Shown: in pieces, positions 1 to 10,362 of the stretch | Numbering within the stretch: the stretch's first letter is position 1 | How the letters are laid out: each line of letters starts with the position of its first letter | Assembly (NCBI GenBank): GCA_024364805.1 | Contig: CM044496.1 | Coordinates: forward strand, 81,970,717-81,994,236 | Direction of reading: 5' to 3' | DNA from: Euprymna scolopes | Taxonomy: Eukaryota; Mollusca; Cephalopoda; Sepiida; Sepiolidae | DNA: 23,520 bases | Program-made: the position numbers and the translations under genes | The notes under the pieces: model-generated | Told to the model about the DNA's origin: nothing | The model's input: the letters and a program-made list of their open reading frames with translations, nothing else | Databases searched by the model: none

Positions 1-1070
1 AATCTAAATAACCACTGGACCGATTGCTTTGACATTTTGGTATATTTCCCTCGGACCCATGCGTGTTTTTATATATTTCTTTTTAATTGTAACATTATAC
101 TTAATTTTTATTGAAAAATTAGTTGGTTTTCTTTGTAACGAGTAGCCATCTTTCATTTGTTTGGGAAAATATCACCGGCACAGCCCGCCGTCACATGACA
201 TCACTAAAAAGAACCTTTTGGTCTCGCTTAATGTAAACAGAATGTGTTTACAATATAGGTAAAGTTTAAATGAGTAAAATTTAATTACGTGATTATTGAA
301 AAGGTAACCATGTGATTAAAATTTAATTTATATTAACCACATGCGGTTTCTTTCCTGTCAAATATTTATCAAAAATGGATATTAGCAGCAAATTAACATT
401 GTGGATCATGTTTTTACTATTCAGGAAATTAAAGATTCAACGAGGTTCCTATTTCAGTCTCCTAAATTATTTAGAGTTTAATAAGTTTAGGAATTTATAT
501 CCAAACCTAAATATTATTTTTACTCCAAAAATAACATTAATGAACTAAGTAACGTGAAACCACCGCAAACATCTAGATATACTTACATTATATTAGAAGC
601 TGAGGGGGGGTCGATTTACTATGATTTTGTATTAGAAACTGAGCACCCCTTTAAAATCGTTAATTATTGAATTTTTTCCATTTTGGTTAATTTTTTTAAT
701 TTGTAATCGCTGATAATCCACTAAAAAGAATTTTTTTAAAAATTTCAGAATTTGGCCCGAACCCTCGGGATTTCTGTCAATTATGGTTAGGGCTCGACCA
801 GCAATCATCGAATTAAGCCGAGTGTTGTTCAAATGTTGAAACTATAAATTGACATATTTTTTGTGTAATTAATTATTTCTTGCATGATAGGGGTATTTTT
901 TCTTTCTTTTTTTTTTAAATATCTCTTGACAAAAAATAATTTGTACATTCTCCTGAAAAAATCAACTTTTCTGTTCTTTCAATTCACAGATTTCATAAAA
1001 AGCATTCGTCATTTCTCACATTAAAAATTCTGTTTGCAAAAAGAAACATTTACTGCCAATTTTCTATATT
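1..1070. other. AT-rich non-coding stretch, no gene recognised
   Basis: No convincing coding frame is present on either strand; the one open frame (632-832, minus) has no recognisable motif. The first 60 bases (accgattgctttgacatttt and flanks) have the style of the internal part of a short dispersed repeat, but I cannot assign a family. Several T-runs occur around 900-925. Confidence 0.5.
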
Positions 1071-2285
1071 GGGGTAACGTTTCGGTTTAGTACATCAAGT
1101 ATTTTTTTTAATCTTAAACGTCTCAACGCAAAGTCAGAAACTTTTTCAGAACCTTGTTCGTGAACTTTTACATGCAGATGATGCAGATTTTGTTTGTTTA
1201 AGCTTTTAGACTTACTATCAGTCTCAAGAAAACATATTTAATGTATTCCTCTTCTATAGGAATGCCATATGTTGAATCAAACATCTTGGTTGATGGTAAG
1301 ATGTTTTGTGTCACGAACATTTTTTTTATATCTGGGTAGTACGCTTAGTAAAGACTGTACACTTGATGCTGAGATAAGTCATAAAATAACCAAAGCCAGT
1401 TCTTCTTTTGGAAAACTGGAAAAACGTGTGTGGTCAGATCGGAAATCACATCAAAAACAACGAAAAGTTTTTACGAAGCATGCGTTAGCACTACGCTCCT
1501 ATATGGGCAGAGACTTGGACAACATACAGAAGGTATCTTATTTCATCAAATTTGTATTCGAAAATACTTCATATTGACTAACACCTGACACTGTGGTTCT
1601 TGAGCGATCAAATAGTAATAGTATTGAAATGAAAATCATTCAAAATCAGATGCGTTGGAATGGACACTTGGTTAGAAGGGAGGACAAAAGACTTCCTAAA
1701 CAACTGTTTTATGGCAAGATAGATAGAGGTAAAAGACCACAACACAAACCAAGGGAAAGGTTTAACGATTCTCTGAAAAACAATTTGAAAATATTTGAGA
1801 TGGGTGTACATAGCTGGGAATCCCAATCAAAAGATAGATAACTGTGGAGAAAAGTCATCGAAGAAAGTCGTAAGATTATTGAAGAGCGGTGTGTAGATCT
1901 TGCTGTCTTAAAACTTGTTTTAAGAAAGCATGGCGATAATATAATGTCAGAGAAATTACAATAGGGACTTAAGTGCACTGCATGAGGAAGATACCTTTTG
2001 TCAAAAGCTGATTTTGTAAATCATCTGAAATCACACAATCAAAGACAGGAAGGACAGTTTTATGAGGAGGCTTTTATAGTACATCCAGCAACGCTAAGTT
2101 GTCATATTTGTGGTCTAATCTGCAAATTTAAACGTGGCCCAACATGATATTCGAGGAGTCACAATATTATCATGTGATCACCTTTGCAAGATTAAAGTTA
2201 TGTAACATTTGTGCACTTTCATGTAGGATTAAAGCTGGACTAAAAAGTAACATACGTGCACACAGACGCACAACCCTTAACTGAA
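1071..2285 (+). pseudogene. Non-LTR retrotransposon (LINE), RT C-terminal half with C2H2 zinc-finger tail, decayed
   Basis: This is the 3' part of an endonuclease/reverse-transcriptase ORF of an APE-type LINE. In order I can read: FNLKRL (about 1110); the catalytic motif as HADD at 1171-1182, where the family usually has YADD; LTISLKKT and VESNILVDGK (about 1210-1300); YLGSTLSKDCTLDAEIS and SSSFGKLEKRVWSDR (about 1330-1440); a frame-shifted LLYGAETWTTYRR (about 1497-1535); then MRWNGHLVRREDKRLPKQLF and YGKIDRGKRPQHKPR (1650-1755), the typical thumb/C-terminal region. After the RT come three finger-like modules: LLSKADFVNHLKSH (about 1972-2032), CHICGLICKFKRG (about 2099-2150) and CNICALSCRIKAGLKSNIRAH (about 2201-2263). 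Damage includes a short deletion after HADD, at least two frameshifts and stops at 1842, 1965 and 1983, the last apparently replacing a zinc-ligand Cys. The sequence is 5' truncated. The clade is uncertain. Confidence 0.85.
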
Positions 2286-2324
2286 GAGAAGATCAATTGC
2301 CTGCTGTCAAGAAGTAACGATCAT

Positions 2325-2467
<143 letters not shown>

Positions 2468-2648
2468 AGGAGTAATATTATTTTTATACACATGTACAAG
2501 ATTTATTAAGCTGACATGACAATATTTCGATCTGTGGTTCTTAATAGCTAAGATCTTCTTTAGACGAAAAATCTGTTTTTATTTGGGTGTTCTCAAATAA
2601 AAAATGAATAAGAATGAATATTTTAACTTGCATGCCAATATAAATATA

Positions 2649-3965
2649 TTTTTTTACACAGTGGTCACCACTTATTAAGCCCTGGAAGCCGCTCAGGGAT
2701 AAGGGTTATTGCAAGTGCATTACGTTAGCGTGGAGATTCGATGAAGTGTTTATTTAAAGGGGCGGTTCATTTGGAATTTGTTTACGTTGGACTTGAACAC
2801 ATGTAGTCAGGTGGGAAGCAGGCAGACGGAATAGAGTTCCACAGGCGTGCAGTTCTAAGAAAGAAGCTTTGTTCATGGAATCCGCGTTTTATTTAGGCAC
2901 AGATAAAGAGTAGGGGAAATTTTTCATAGTGGATTCAGCTAGACGGGTGTTTTTCGTGAAAGATTGGCGAGGGGGGACCAGAGATTGGAGTTCAGACGGG
3001 CACCTGCCATAGAAATAACGATAAAACAAGGATAGGCTCGCAACGTCTTTTCTGTGGGAGAGAGGTTGCAGGGTAGAGAAAAGGGCACCCCCCACTAAGC
3101 CACAATGTCTATTTTGTACTCTGACAAGGGAGGATAGGCTATTTTTAGCAGCTCCTGCCCAGATATGGCAGCAGTATTCCATCCTTGGACGTACTTGGCT
3201 TTTATATAGATAGAGAGTTGCATCAGTAGTGAGATATCTTCTGGAACGGTAGAAGGATCCCATCATTTTTCCAGCGACCTTGGCAATAGACTTGATGTAC
3301 GTGTTCCATTTCAGATCAGGAGTAAAGGTCAAACCCAGAAGTTTGTCAAAACACGGGGCCTCTCCCAGACGAGAGCCATCCATCCCAATTGATGCCAGAT
3401 GGGGATCAGAGCGTTAATGATGTAATGATAGGAGTTTGGTTTTAGATGCATTAAAGGTAACCAACCACATCTTCCCCCACTGAACCACGCGCTCGAGATC
3501 AGAGGAGAGAATCAGAGAGAACTTTGTCATTTACAGCCTTTGACGTGTTGCCGTAGATGGTCGTGTCATCAGCATAGATTCAACGAATGATTTAAGTATG
3601 TGTTTAGGGAGGTCATTGATGTAGATCAGGAAGAGAGTTGGGCCCAGGATTGACTCCTGAGGGACTCCAGCATTAATACTGCAAGCCTCTGATTTTTGTC
3701 CATCGACCACTACTCTTATGAGCCTATCGGAGAGAGATGATTTAATGATCGAGAAAACATTTCCAGTTATACCGTAGCTGGAAATCTTGTGAAGTAGACA
3801 CTTATGCCATACCTTGTCGAAGGCCTTTGATATGTCAAGAGCAATTGCCCTCGAAAGGAAGCCTTTATCAAAAGATTCATTAATCCTGTTAGATATGACC
3901 GTCAGCACATCTGCTGTAGATCTTGCAGAGCGGAAACCATATTGTGTGTCTCTAAGAAGGTATAG
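2649..3965 (-). pseudogene. Jockey-like LINE, 5'-truncated copy A (RT domain to 3' end)
   Basis: Reading from 3965 down: DTQYGFRSARSTADVLTVIS (RT fingers), IALDISKAFDKVWH (first catalytic Asp), INAGVPQESILGPTLFLIYI (GVPQG-type motif, G to E), then a frameshift just before the active site. In the shifted frame 3581-3552 reads YADDTTIYGN. Next come VVQWGKMWLVTFNASKTKLL, LLGLTFTPDLKWNTYIKSIA, RPRMEYCCHIWAGA and LFYRYFYGRCPSEL. After another frameshift near 2890 it continues FLRTARLWNSIPSACFP to a stop at 2750-2752. About 100 bases of 3' untranslated sequence then end in an A-run (T-run near 2650 on the plus strand). Natural 3' end, A-tail and missing 5' half are classic LINE 5' truncation. Same lineage as copies B-E and closest to C. 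Confidence 0.9.
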
Positions 3966-4086
3966 CGTTACTTGGATATGCATGCATGTATTAATATGCA
4001 TAAATAGTTCTGTAAATTATTGAACACTATTATATACATCTGGTGAATATTTTATTTTAGATTTTTTACTTATTTTTAACCTGGAC

Positions 4087-4560
4087 TCATATATTTGTCT
4101 GTGAGTATGTGTGTAGGATAGTAAATTTTTTATGTAGTTCAAAACGGCTGGGCGGGGTTTTTTGTGTTTTTTTTTTTGTGTGAAATTTTATACAAATCTA
4201 CTTTATGTGCCTGTGAGCGTTCTTAGGATTTATATCGGAATGCCTCTGATAAATATCGAAAATTGTTAATCTATAATCGAAAAATTATAAAATAAACGGA
4301 AGGTTCTTTGATAAGACAGGGGCACTTTCGACATGAATATTTCTGTTTGCAACACAAATGAAACATGATAATTCACTTTTGCATTTTAAATTTTAACTCA
4401 ACCCATTATATACAACATAATTTTATAAAATCAACAGTAGGTTCTCTGCAGTGCAATGTATTATGGACTAATTCACTGCGGAAAAGCACGTGAAGTTTCA
4501 TCTCGGTGGTTCCTAACTAGTGCAGGCAATCAATCGATTTGATTGAAAAATATTCCGCGT
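4087..4560 (+). mobile_element. Helitron-like non-autonomous element, plus-oriented member of an inverted pair
   Basis: The 5' end is read as TC at 4087 (TCATATATTTGTCTGTGAG). Internal blocks reappear as reverse complement in the element at 4850-5658: AACGGCTGGGC (about 4143), GTGAAATTTTA, ACTTTATGT.CCT, TATCGGAAT, and GTAGGTTCTCT.CAGTGCAATGT (4437-4461). The 3' limit is unclear; recognisable similarity to the partner fades near 4560, and no intact hairpin plus CTAG is evident before the AT microsatellite. No coding potential. Confidence 0.6.
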
Positions 4561-4623
4561 TTCATTCATGTGAGAATTAGTCAAATTTATGCATAGATTA
4601 ATTGTCATATATATTTTCATAAC

Positions 4624-4779
4624 TTACTTGCTAGATCTACCTATGTAATGAGCATTGTTGAAGTAAATACTGAAAATTTACACATAAATTTATATGTATA
4701 CATAAATTTATATGCATACATAAATTATATGCATACATAAATTATATGCATACATAAATTTATATGATTAAATGAAGTA

Positions 4780-4849
<70 letters not shown>
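4624..4849. repeat. Dispersed repeat segment, 17-18 bp tandem (catacataaatttatatg-like) and AT microsatellite
   Basis: At 4624-4708 lies a segment similar to 14002-14088 (shared blocks GAAGTAAA.ACT.AAAA and ACATAAAT). It runs into about five degenerate copies of an 17-18 bp unit, catacataaatttatatg (4680-4768), then an interrupted (TA)n tract at 4784-4849. This fills the centre of the inverted Helitron-like pair. Confidence 0.75.
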
Positions 4850-5658
4850 CTAGTAGGGTGACACGACGTTTCCCACGATTGAATGATAATCAACGAATGT
4901 TTCACACTCCCATATAATTTTTTTCTCATCGAAATCGGTAAAATCGCCCATTTTTCAATCGAATCGATTAATGGCCTGCTTCTGTATGCGACTCATCGCG
5001 AAGCACCGGAAAGAAGATCTCTCGCATTGACATACTTCAGAATAGATTGTAGTCTACATTGCACTGTAGAGAACCTACTGTTGGTTTTACTTTATCATTT
5101 TTATATATAATGACTTCTTAAACTTTAACTTGCAAAAGTCAAGTATCATGCTTCAATTGAGATCTAAAATAAGCATTCATTTTGCACGCGGCTCTGTCAT
5201 ATTAAAACACGTAATGTCGATTTTATATGTCTGGTCTTACTGGTTGTGTGGTGATAATTGTTTGAATTTAAGTTTAAAACGAAAACGTAAATTATCATTG
5301 CGAAATTGTGCTTTAAACAGAAATATTCATTTCGAACGCGACCTTGTCATATCAAAGACCTTACTGTCGATTTTATATGTCGGTTTATGTGGTAATTAAA
5401 CTTGTCAACTGCATTTGTTATGTTAGGCTGCGTAAAGTTTTAACTTTGGTCGACATCAAGTGTTCCTTCTCTCATCGGAATATTTCGATTATTGATTATC
5501 GATACTTATCGAAATATTCCGATACAAAACCTATCTAAGGATACTGTTAGGTACATAAAGTACCTTCTTGTAAAATTTCACAAAAATCTGCCCAGCCGTT
5601 TCCAAATCAATAGGAAACACATTCACAAACACAGACAAGATTCTTTTTATATAATAGT
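4850..5658 (-). mobile_element. Helitron-like non-autonomous element, minus-oriented, about 809 bp
   Basis: On the minus strand the element ends with CTAG (4850-4853) followed by T, preceded by a degenerate GC-richer stretch where the 3' hairpin should be (GTGGGAAACGTCGTGTCACC). Its 5' end near 5658 reads ACTATTATATAAAAAG then AATCTTGTCTGTG, i.e. the expected TC start is changed. It contains a roughly 150-bp internal duplication (5171-5235 against 5321-5385). No protein is encoded; the open frames crossing it (4883-5110, 5130-5399, 5344-5538, 5492-5761) carry no motif and look accidental. Helitrons transpose by rolling circle and insert between A and T; assignment here rests on end sequences only. 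Confidence 0.65.
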
Positions 5659-6590
5659 GTGTATATACATGAAAGAAAAAAATGCTCTTCAAGGCGGTCG
5701 TCTAAGTATAATACCGAATAAATACAGCTTTTTAACAATAATAAATAACCAGAAAATATAAAAAGCCAATTGTATTATTATTTATTACTGTTGTATATGT
5801 GTATGCATATATACGTTCTTATGTGTGTATGTTAAGACATTACACTACAGGAGTGTATGCGTATAGATGAGTTACATTTTCTCAATGTTTACGCATTCAT
5901 CAATCCGTAATGTTGTGTGAGTGTATGTGTGTTTTCGTGCTTTGGCATGTATGAATGGGAGCGTGTGCGCATGCGCGTGCACTGTGTGTTCATTCCTTAA
6001 TTTTGATATGTGTATGTGTATGTGCGTGTGTTCAGATGTCGTCATCCTTCGTAATGAAGTAGTGACAGCTTATCAAAAGGATTCCCTAAATATCTGAATT
6101 GTATTTTGGATTAAGGGAATAGTTTAAACGACAAAGAAGACCGAAAGTAGAATATGACATCTTGTTTTATTGTTTTGTTTTATTAAATTATTAGCCAAGT
6201 TTTCACGTGTTTTCAATGTTCGTCTAAACAAAGAAAACACGGAATTACCCCCCCCCTCATCTTTTCATTCCTCCAAATCTTGTATCATTTCGCCGTTTCT
6301 ATTGTGACATCAACATTTTTGGATGTCGAACATAAAATCTTCAAAAGCAGCAAAAGTACCGCCACGATGTGTTCCTTTGTAAAAAAACAAAACAAAAAAG
6401 GGTCAGTTATTTGTTTGTTTATTTGGTTGAAAATTTCGAACGACTTTTAATTAAGAATATAACAAACCGAAGACTGAATATTTTACTTTTTTATCTTCCT
6501 CTGGTTTTGCAAAGACTGGCTTTCCCAGATGTTCGTTTTAAAGAAAAGTCACTTTCTTCCTAATCATAATCGTCATCTTAAATAAGACAT
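5659..6590. other. Non-coding stretch with TG-rich low-complexity DNA
   Basis: From about 5775 to 6040 the plus strand is rich in GTATGTGTG-type words and holds an alternating purine-pyrimidine run (TGTGCGCATGCGCGTGCAC, about 5964-5982). The rest (6060-6590) shows C8 (6248), A-runs and no recognisable gene. The small open frame at 6369-6563 has no motif. Confidence 0.5.
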
Positions 6591-6596
6591 ACAGAA

Positions 6597-6865
6597 GATA
6601 TATATATATAGAGAGAGAGAAAGAGAGATGTATACATAAAAAGAAATATACATGGAGAGATAACTAGAGATACAAGGTCATGTAGAAATATATAGATAAA
6701 TATACATATATATATATGTGCGTATGCGCACGCGCGCGCGTGTGTAACGATATATATGTTGTGAAAGTGCAAATCTATTTTTATTGAGCTTAATTAAACG
6801 TAGCAATTTTGAAATTACTTTTTTGAATATATACATTAAAATATTTATCTTTTACTATCAAAGCG

Positions 6866-6899
<34 letters not shown>

Positions 6900-6912
6900 C
6901 ATACATATATGT
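6597..6912. repeat. Microsatellites (TA/GA, alternating TG/CG, TA)
   Basis: There are short TA and GA runs at 6597-6625, a TATATG to TGCG/CGCGCG tract at about 6700-6745, and a (TA)n run at about 6866-6896 followed by ATGCATACATATATG. They sit immediately 5' of the pyrimidine-rich tract. Confidence 0.9.
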
Positions 6913-6969
6913 ATTTTAGGTAAATAGAAATATAAAGAGAGATATAGAAAGACATACCAAGAAAGAGAG

Positions 6970-7943
6970 ATGCATCCCTTTTTCATTTTCTTTATCATTT
7001 TATCGTTTTTCTCTTTATCTTCACTTCTTCATATTTTTTCTTTACCTTCTTCATCACTATAATTGGGATGCCATCAGGGCCAGTTGCTTTACTGGAATCT
7101 AGGTTCTTGATTAGCTTGGCGACCTCATGCACGGATATTTGTATGTTACCTAGCTTGTTCTGTGTTATAGGAGGAAATATGGGGAGTTGATGGCCTTCGT
7201 CGCATAGGGTAGAATTAGCTGCAAAGTTCTTTGCAAATAGTTTGGCCTTGTCTGACGCTGACGAGATGACCTCTGGTCCATTGATAATGGTTGGGATAGA
7301 ACGCACACTTCTGTTCAGGATGTAATTTGTTATTTAGCTTCTTCATCATTTACTTTATTTATTCATTCTTTTTCTATCGCCATCTCTTTCTTCCTTTTCT
7401 TCTTCTTTGTGTCTACTTTTATGTCGTATTACTAGTTTAGTCATGCTCCTCCTCCTCCTCCTTCTCCTTTTTTTCGCTTTCATCTTAAATAACAGCGTAT
7501 TTTTCTTCATCATTTTTCAGCTTTCGTATATACTTTTTCATCATTTGTCAGATTCTTCTCCATCTCCACTTGGCTATATTTGTTCACCTATTTACTCTTC
7601 ATCTTCTTCATCTACTTGTTAATCATGTTCCCTACATCCATTTTCACTTCTTCATATTCATCCTTTTTTTTTTCGTTTCCTTTTGTTTTTAATTTCCTTC
7701 ACTATCATAATCTCCATCTTCCTTTTTCTTCTTTATCTTTATTTCGTTTTTCTTCTACATATTTTTCTTTCTTCATCTTCTCCATCCTTTATTTCGCTTC
7801 ATATTCTTTTTGTAATGAGTCTTAATCTCCTTCATCTTTTGTCACGTTTTTCATCACCATATACTTCTTTTATGCTTTTTGCTTCATTTTTACCTTCCTT
7901 TTCTTCTGTTTAAACCCTACTTTTGTCTGCCTTTATTTTAATA
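6970..7943 (+). repeat. Degenerate polypyrimidine (TTC/CTT) tract, left part, interrupted by LINE copy B
   Basis: The plus strand is almost purely C+T with scattered A/G (words such as CTTCTTCATC, TTTTTCTTC, TTTCGTTTT recurring). The open frames at 7407-7622, 7580-7825 and 7683-7913 translate to F/S/L-rich low complexity and are not genes. The block from about 7045 to 7318 is a foreign LINE piece. Confidence 0.85.
7045..7318 (-). pseudogene. Jockey-like LINE fragment copy B (linker between endonuclease and RT)
   Basis: The minus strand reads LNRSVRSIPTIINGPEVISS, then DKAKLFAKNFAANSTL, LPIFPPITQNKLGNIQISVH and EVAKLIKNLDSSKATGPDGI, then PIIVMKK. The last two blocks are the conserved lead-in to the RT fingers in jockey/CR1-type LINEs. 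About 90 codons, no stop inside. It ends abruptly at about 7045, where the frame runs into the polypyrimidine tract (K/E-rich artefact), so it is truncated at both ends. It covers a part of the ORF absent from copies A, C, D and E, so family identity with them is likely but not shown by overlap. Confidence 0.8.
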
Positions 7944-8321
7944 CTAGAAGGCTCCCGGGCATTGCCGGGTGGTAAGATGTCCTTAAATATGATATTTTAA
8001 CGAATGCAGCTTTCATATTTATTATTATAAAGCCAATTCTCTATTGATTACTTTATTGTACACAATATATAGTAGTGATTTCAAAATATTGTTTTTTAAA
8101 TATTACTTGGGTGTCATCGGCTAGAATCGAAACCAAAACATATAGCTTCCCAGCTTTAGTTGTGGAGTTTTAAAAGTTTGCTAGAAATGATGTCATGGCG
8201 TTAAAATTTTACATAGTTACAAACAACTTTAGACTTTAAGTATGATACAAGATTCAATCAAGCAAGAAAGAAAGCAAACAAGCACGCTCGGACGATCTAC
8301 AGCGAGATATAATTATATAGA
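7944..8321 (-). mobile_element. Complete short Helitron-like element, 378 bp
   Basis: On the minus strand the element begins TCTATATAATTATATCTCGC with A before it (8322) and ends with hairpin CCCGGCAATGCCCGGG, about six bases, then CTAG (7947-7944) followed by T (7943). A|TC...CTAG|T with a subterminal hairpin is the Helitron signature, and removing the element restores an AT dinucleotide. It encodes nothing, so it would be non-autonomous. It splits a polypyrimidine tract, which gives an independent check of both borders. Confidence 0.8.
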
Positions 8322-8870
8322 TGCTTCTATTTTATCTTCTTCATCTTTTTTCTTCTTCATTTTTTACTCCTTCTTCTTCTTCTTTCTTCTTTTTCTTATT
8401 CATCTTCTTATTCTTCTCCTTTTTTTCTTTTTCTCATTCATCTTATTCTTATTATTAATCATCTTATTTTTCTTTTTTCTACTTCTTCTTCTTTCTTCTT
8501 TTTCTTATTCATCTTATTATCCTTCTTCTTCTTCTTCTGTTTCTTCTGCTTCTTCTTCTTCTTCTTCTTCTCCTCCTCCTCCTTTTTCTTCCTCTTCTTC
8601 TCCTCTTTCTTCTTCTTTTTCTTCTTTTTCTTTTTCTACTTCTACTCCTTTTTATCTTCTTCTTTTTCTTTTTCTTTTTCTTCTTCTTCTTCTTCTACTA
8701 CTGTTACTCCTGCTTCTTCTTTCTTTCTTCTTCTTCTTTTTCTTCCTCTACTTCTACTACTACTTCTTATTATTATTATTCTCCTAGTTCTTCTTTTTCT
8801 TCTTCTTCATTTTTTACTGCTCCTTCTTCTTCTCTGCCATCATCTCACTCTCCTCTTTTTCTCACACTAA
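8322..8870 (+). repeat. Degenerate polypyrimidine (TTC)n tract, right part
   Basis: A nearly continuous C+T strand with long TTC/CTT runs (for example 8521-8600 and 8660-8780). The open frame 8242-8787, rich in F, L and S, is a translation artefact. Together with 6970-7943 it appears to be one ancestral tract divided by later insertions. Confidence 0.92.
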
Positions 8871-9314
8871 TTTAATATCTTGCTGCTACAAAAACGATAA
8901 AAATTCTTCGAAATCCTCCGACACACAATTTATAATATTAATCATAAAATAGAAAGCGTGACACAAACAATTTCGTATTTAATTATCTGTTGTCATAATT
9001 AGTTTCTAGTGAAGAATCTACGAAAGCAAAAAAAAGTAACCCAAAATTTATTTGAAATTTTTAATCATTCTGTGCATCAAAATAAATCGTATCTGCTCGT
9101 CACAGATTATTTTTTAATTAACTGTCACCGCTTATAAAGACAAAAAGGCAGCTCTACAATAATGGTTAATGAATGTTAAGTAGGTGGTTAAACAACATCG
9201 CGATGATCTGTAATTGTGAGTTGTAAATAGGGTTTAATTATAAAAGACGAGGGATCAACAATAACTTATTTGCATAAAACTTGAAAACGACAATGCTATA
9301 GTCAGTTGGGACGC
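8871..9314. other. Non-coding AT-rich stretch
   Basis: No coding frame, RNA gene or repeat unit recognised on either strand. Confidence 0.5.
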
Positions 9315-9905
9315 ATCCACACTGTATCGTTTTCCACAGCTCAAGGAAAGAAATTCTGCTCATTAAATTTTCGTTTAGTTTTAGGCACAGATAGAGAATG
9401 ATTAAAATTGTCGACAGTTGGCGTAGCTAGATGAGTATTTGCTGCAAATATTTTAGGAGAGGACGATGGATTGAAACTCGGTCGAGCACCTGCCATGAAA
9501 ATAACGATAGAACAGAGATAGTCCCGCAAAATCTCTACTGTAAGAAAGAGGTAGCAGGAGGCGAAAAAAGCCATAGCCCACTAGATTTCGAAGACGGTTT
9601 TGTATCTTGTCAACGCAGCAGAACGTACTAAGGAACTCCTCCCGAGCTATGATAACAGTAAGTCGGATTTTAGGACATATCTGGCTCTTGTATAGGTAGA
9701 AGTTTGCATTGAGGGTGAGATATTTTCTGAAGCAGTAGAATAATCTAACTATTTTTCCAGCGATTTTGATAATTGATCTGATGTATGACTATCCATTTGA
9801 GGTCAGAAATCAATGCAAATCTTAAATGTTTGTCAAGGCAGGGTGCTTCCTAAAGACAGGAGCTTTTCATTCAATTCGGGCCAAGTATGGATTAGAGCGT
9901 TTGAA
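9315..9905 (-). pseudogene. Jockey-like LINE copy C, strongly diverged C-terminal piece
   Basis: The minus strand aligns by eye over its length with copy A (2889-3400). Shared blocks are LATPTVDNFNHSLSVPKTKR and KFNEQNFFP (9430-9341), the nucleotide stretch around TTTTTCCAGCGA (about 9749) and TTTGTCAAG.CA.GG (about 9829). Several stops and indels break the frame; only 77 codons remain open (9341-9574). Copy C lacks the RT catalytic core and is more decayed than A, so it is probably an older insertion of the same subfamily. Confidence 0.75.
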
Positions 9906-10318
9906 TTCCATACTTGACAAATTCTTTATCTAAAAAGTCGTAAACTTTTTTAGTAAGTTTTGTATTCATGAATCGATGAATGCAATGTAGAAGTCTGATA
10001 ATAGTAAAGCCATTGAAGTATGTGTTATTCTTATGACATGTTATATAAAATGAAAATATCTTACATGCAAGTTTTGGTAAGCTAATTTTGAAATCTCCAA
10101 GCAATATTCTTTTGTATTCCTTGCTTATGAACAATAAATTTTGTAAATGTTAATTAGCACAATTTAATGCCTCCTCTTATATTAATGCTCTACCTCGAAT
10201 ATTGAGCATTTTTAGGATAGGCTTAAATTTGTGTATATTAATATGTGTAATAATGTTTCTGTATTAATACATCGAATATATATATAGAAATATATAGAAA
10301 GAAAGTTGCATTAAAAGA
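9906..10318. other. Non-coding AT-rich stretch
   Basis: No gene recognised. The minus-strand open frame 9892-10134 has no motif and overlaps the edge of LINE copy C. Confidence 0.5.
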
Positions 10319-10322
10319 AATA

Positions 10323-10362
<40 letters not shown>
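10319..10362. repeat. (TA)n microsatellite, mariner insertion site
   Basis: An interrupted TA run ends exactly at the TA (10361-10362) that precedes the mariner terminal repeat, as expected for an element that targets TA. Confidence 0.93.

Noticed and set aside
4883-5538. Overlapping open frames of 64-89 codons as a small gene
   Set aside because: They lie inside a Helitron-like repeat; the apparent internal protein repeat is the 150-bp DNA duplication, and no motif is present.
5966-5977. NRF-1-like word TGCGCATGCGCG
   Set aside because: Lies in an alternating TG/CG simple-sequence run with no gene next to it; better explained as low complexity.
8242-8787. 181-codon open frame rich in F, L and S
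   Set aside because: Translation of a polypyrimidine tract, which lacks stops on that strand; not a membrane protein gene.
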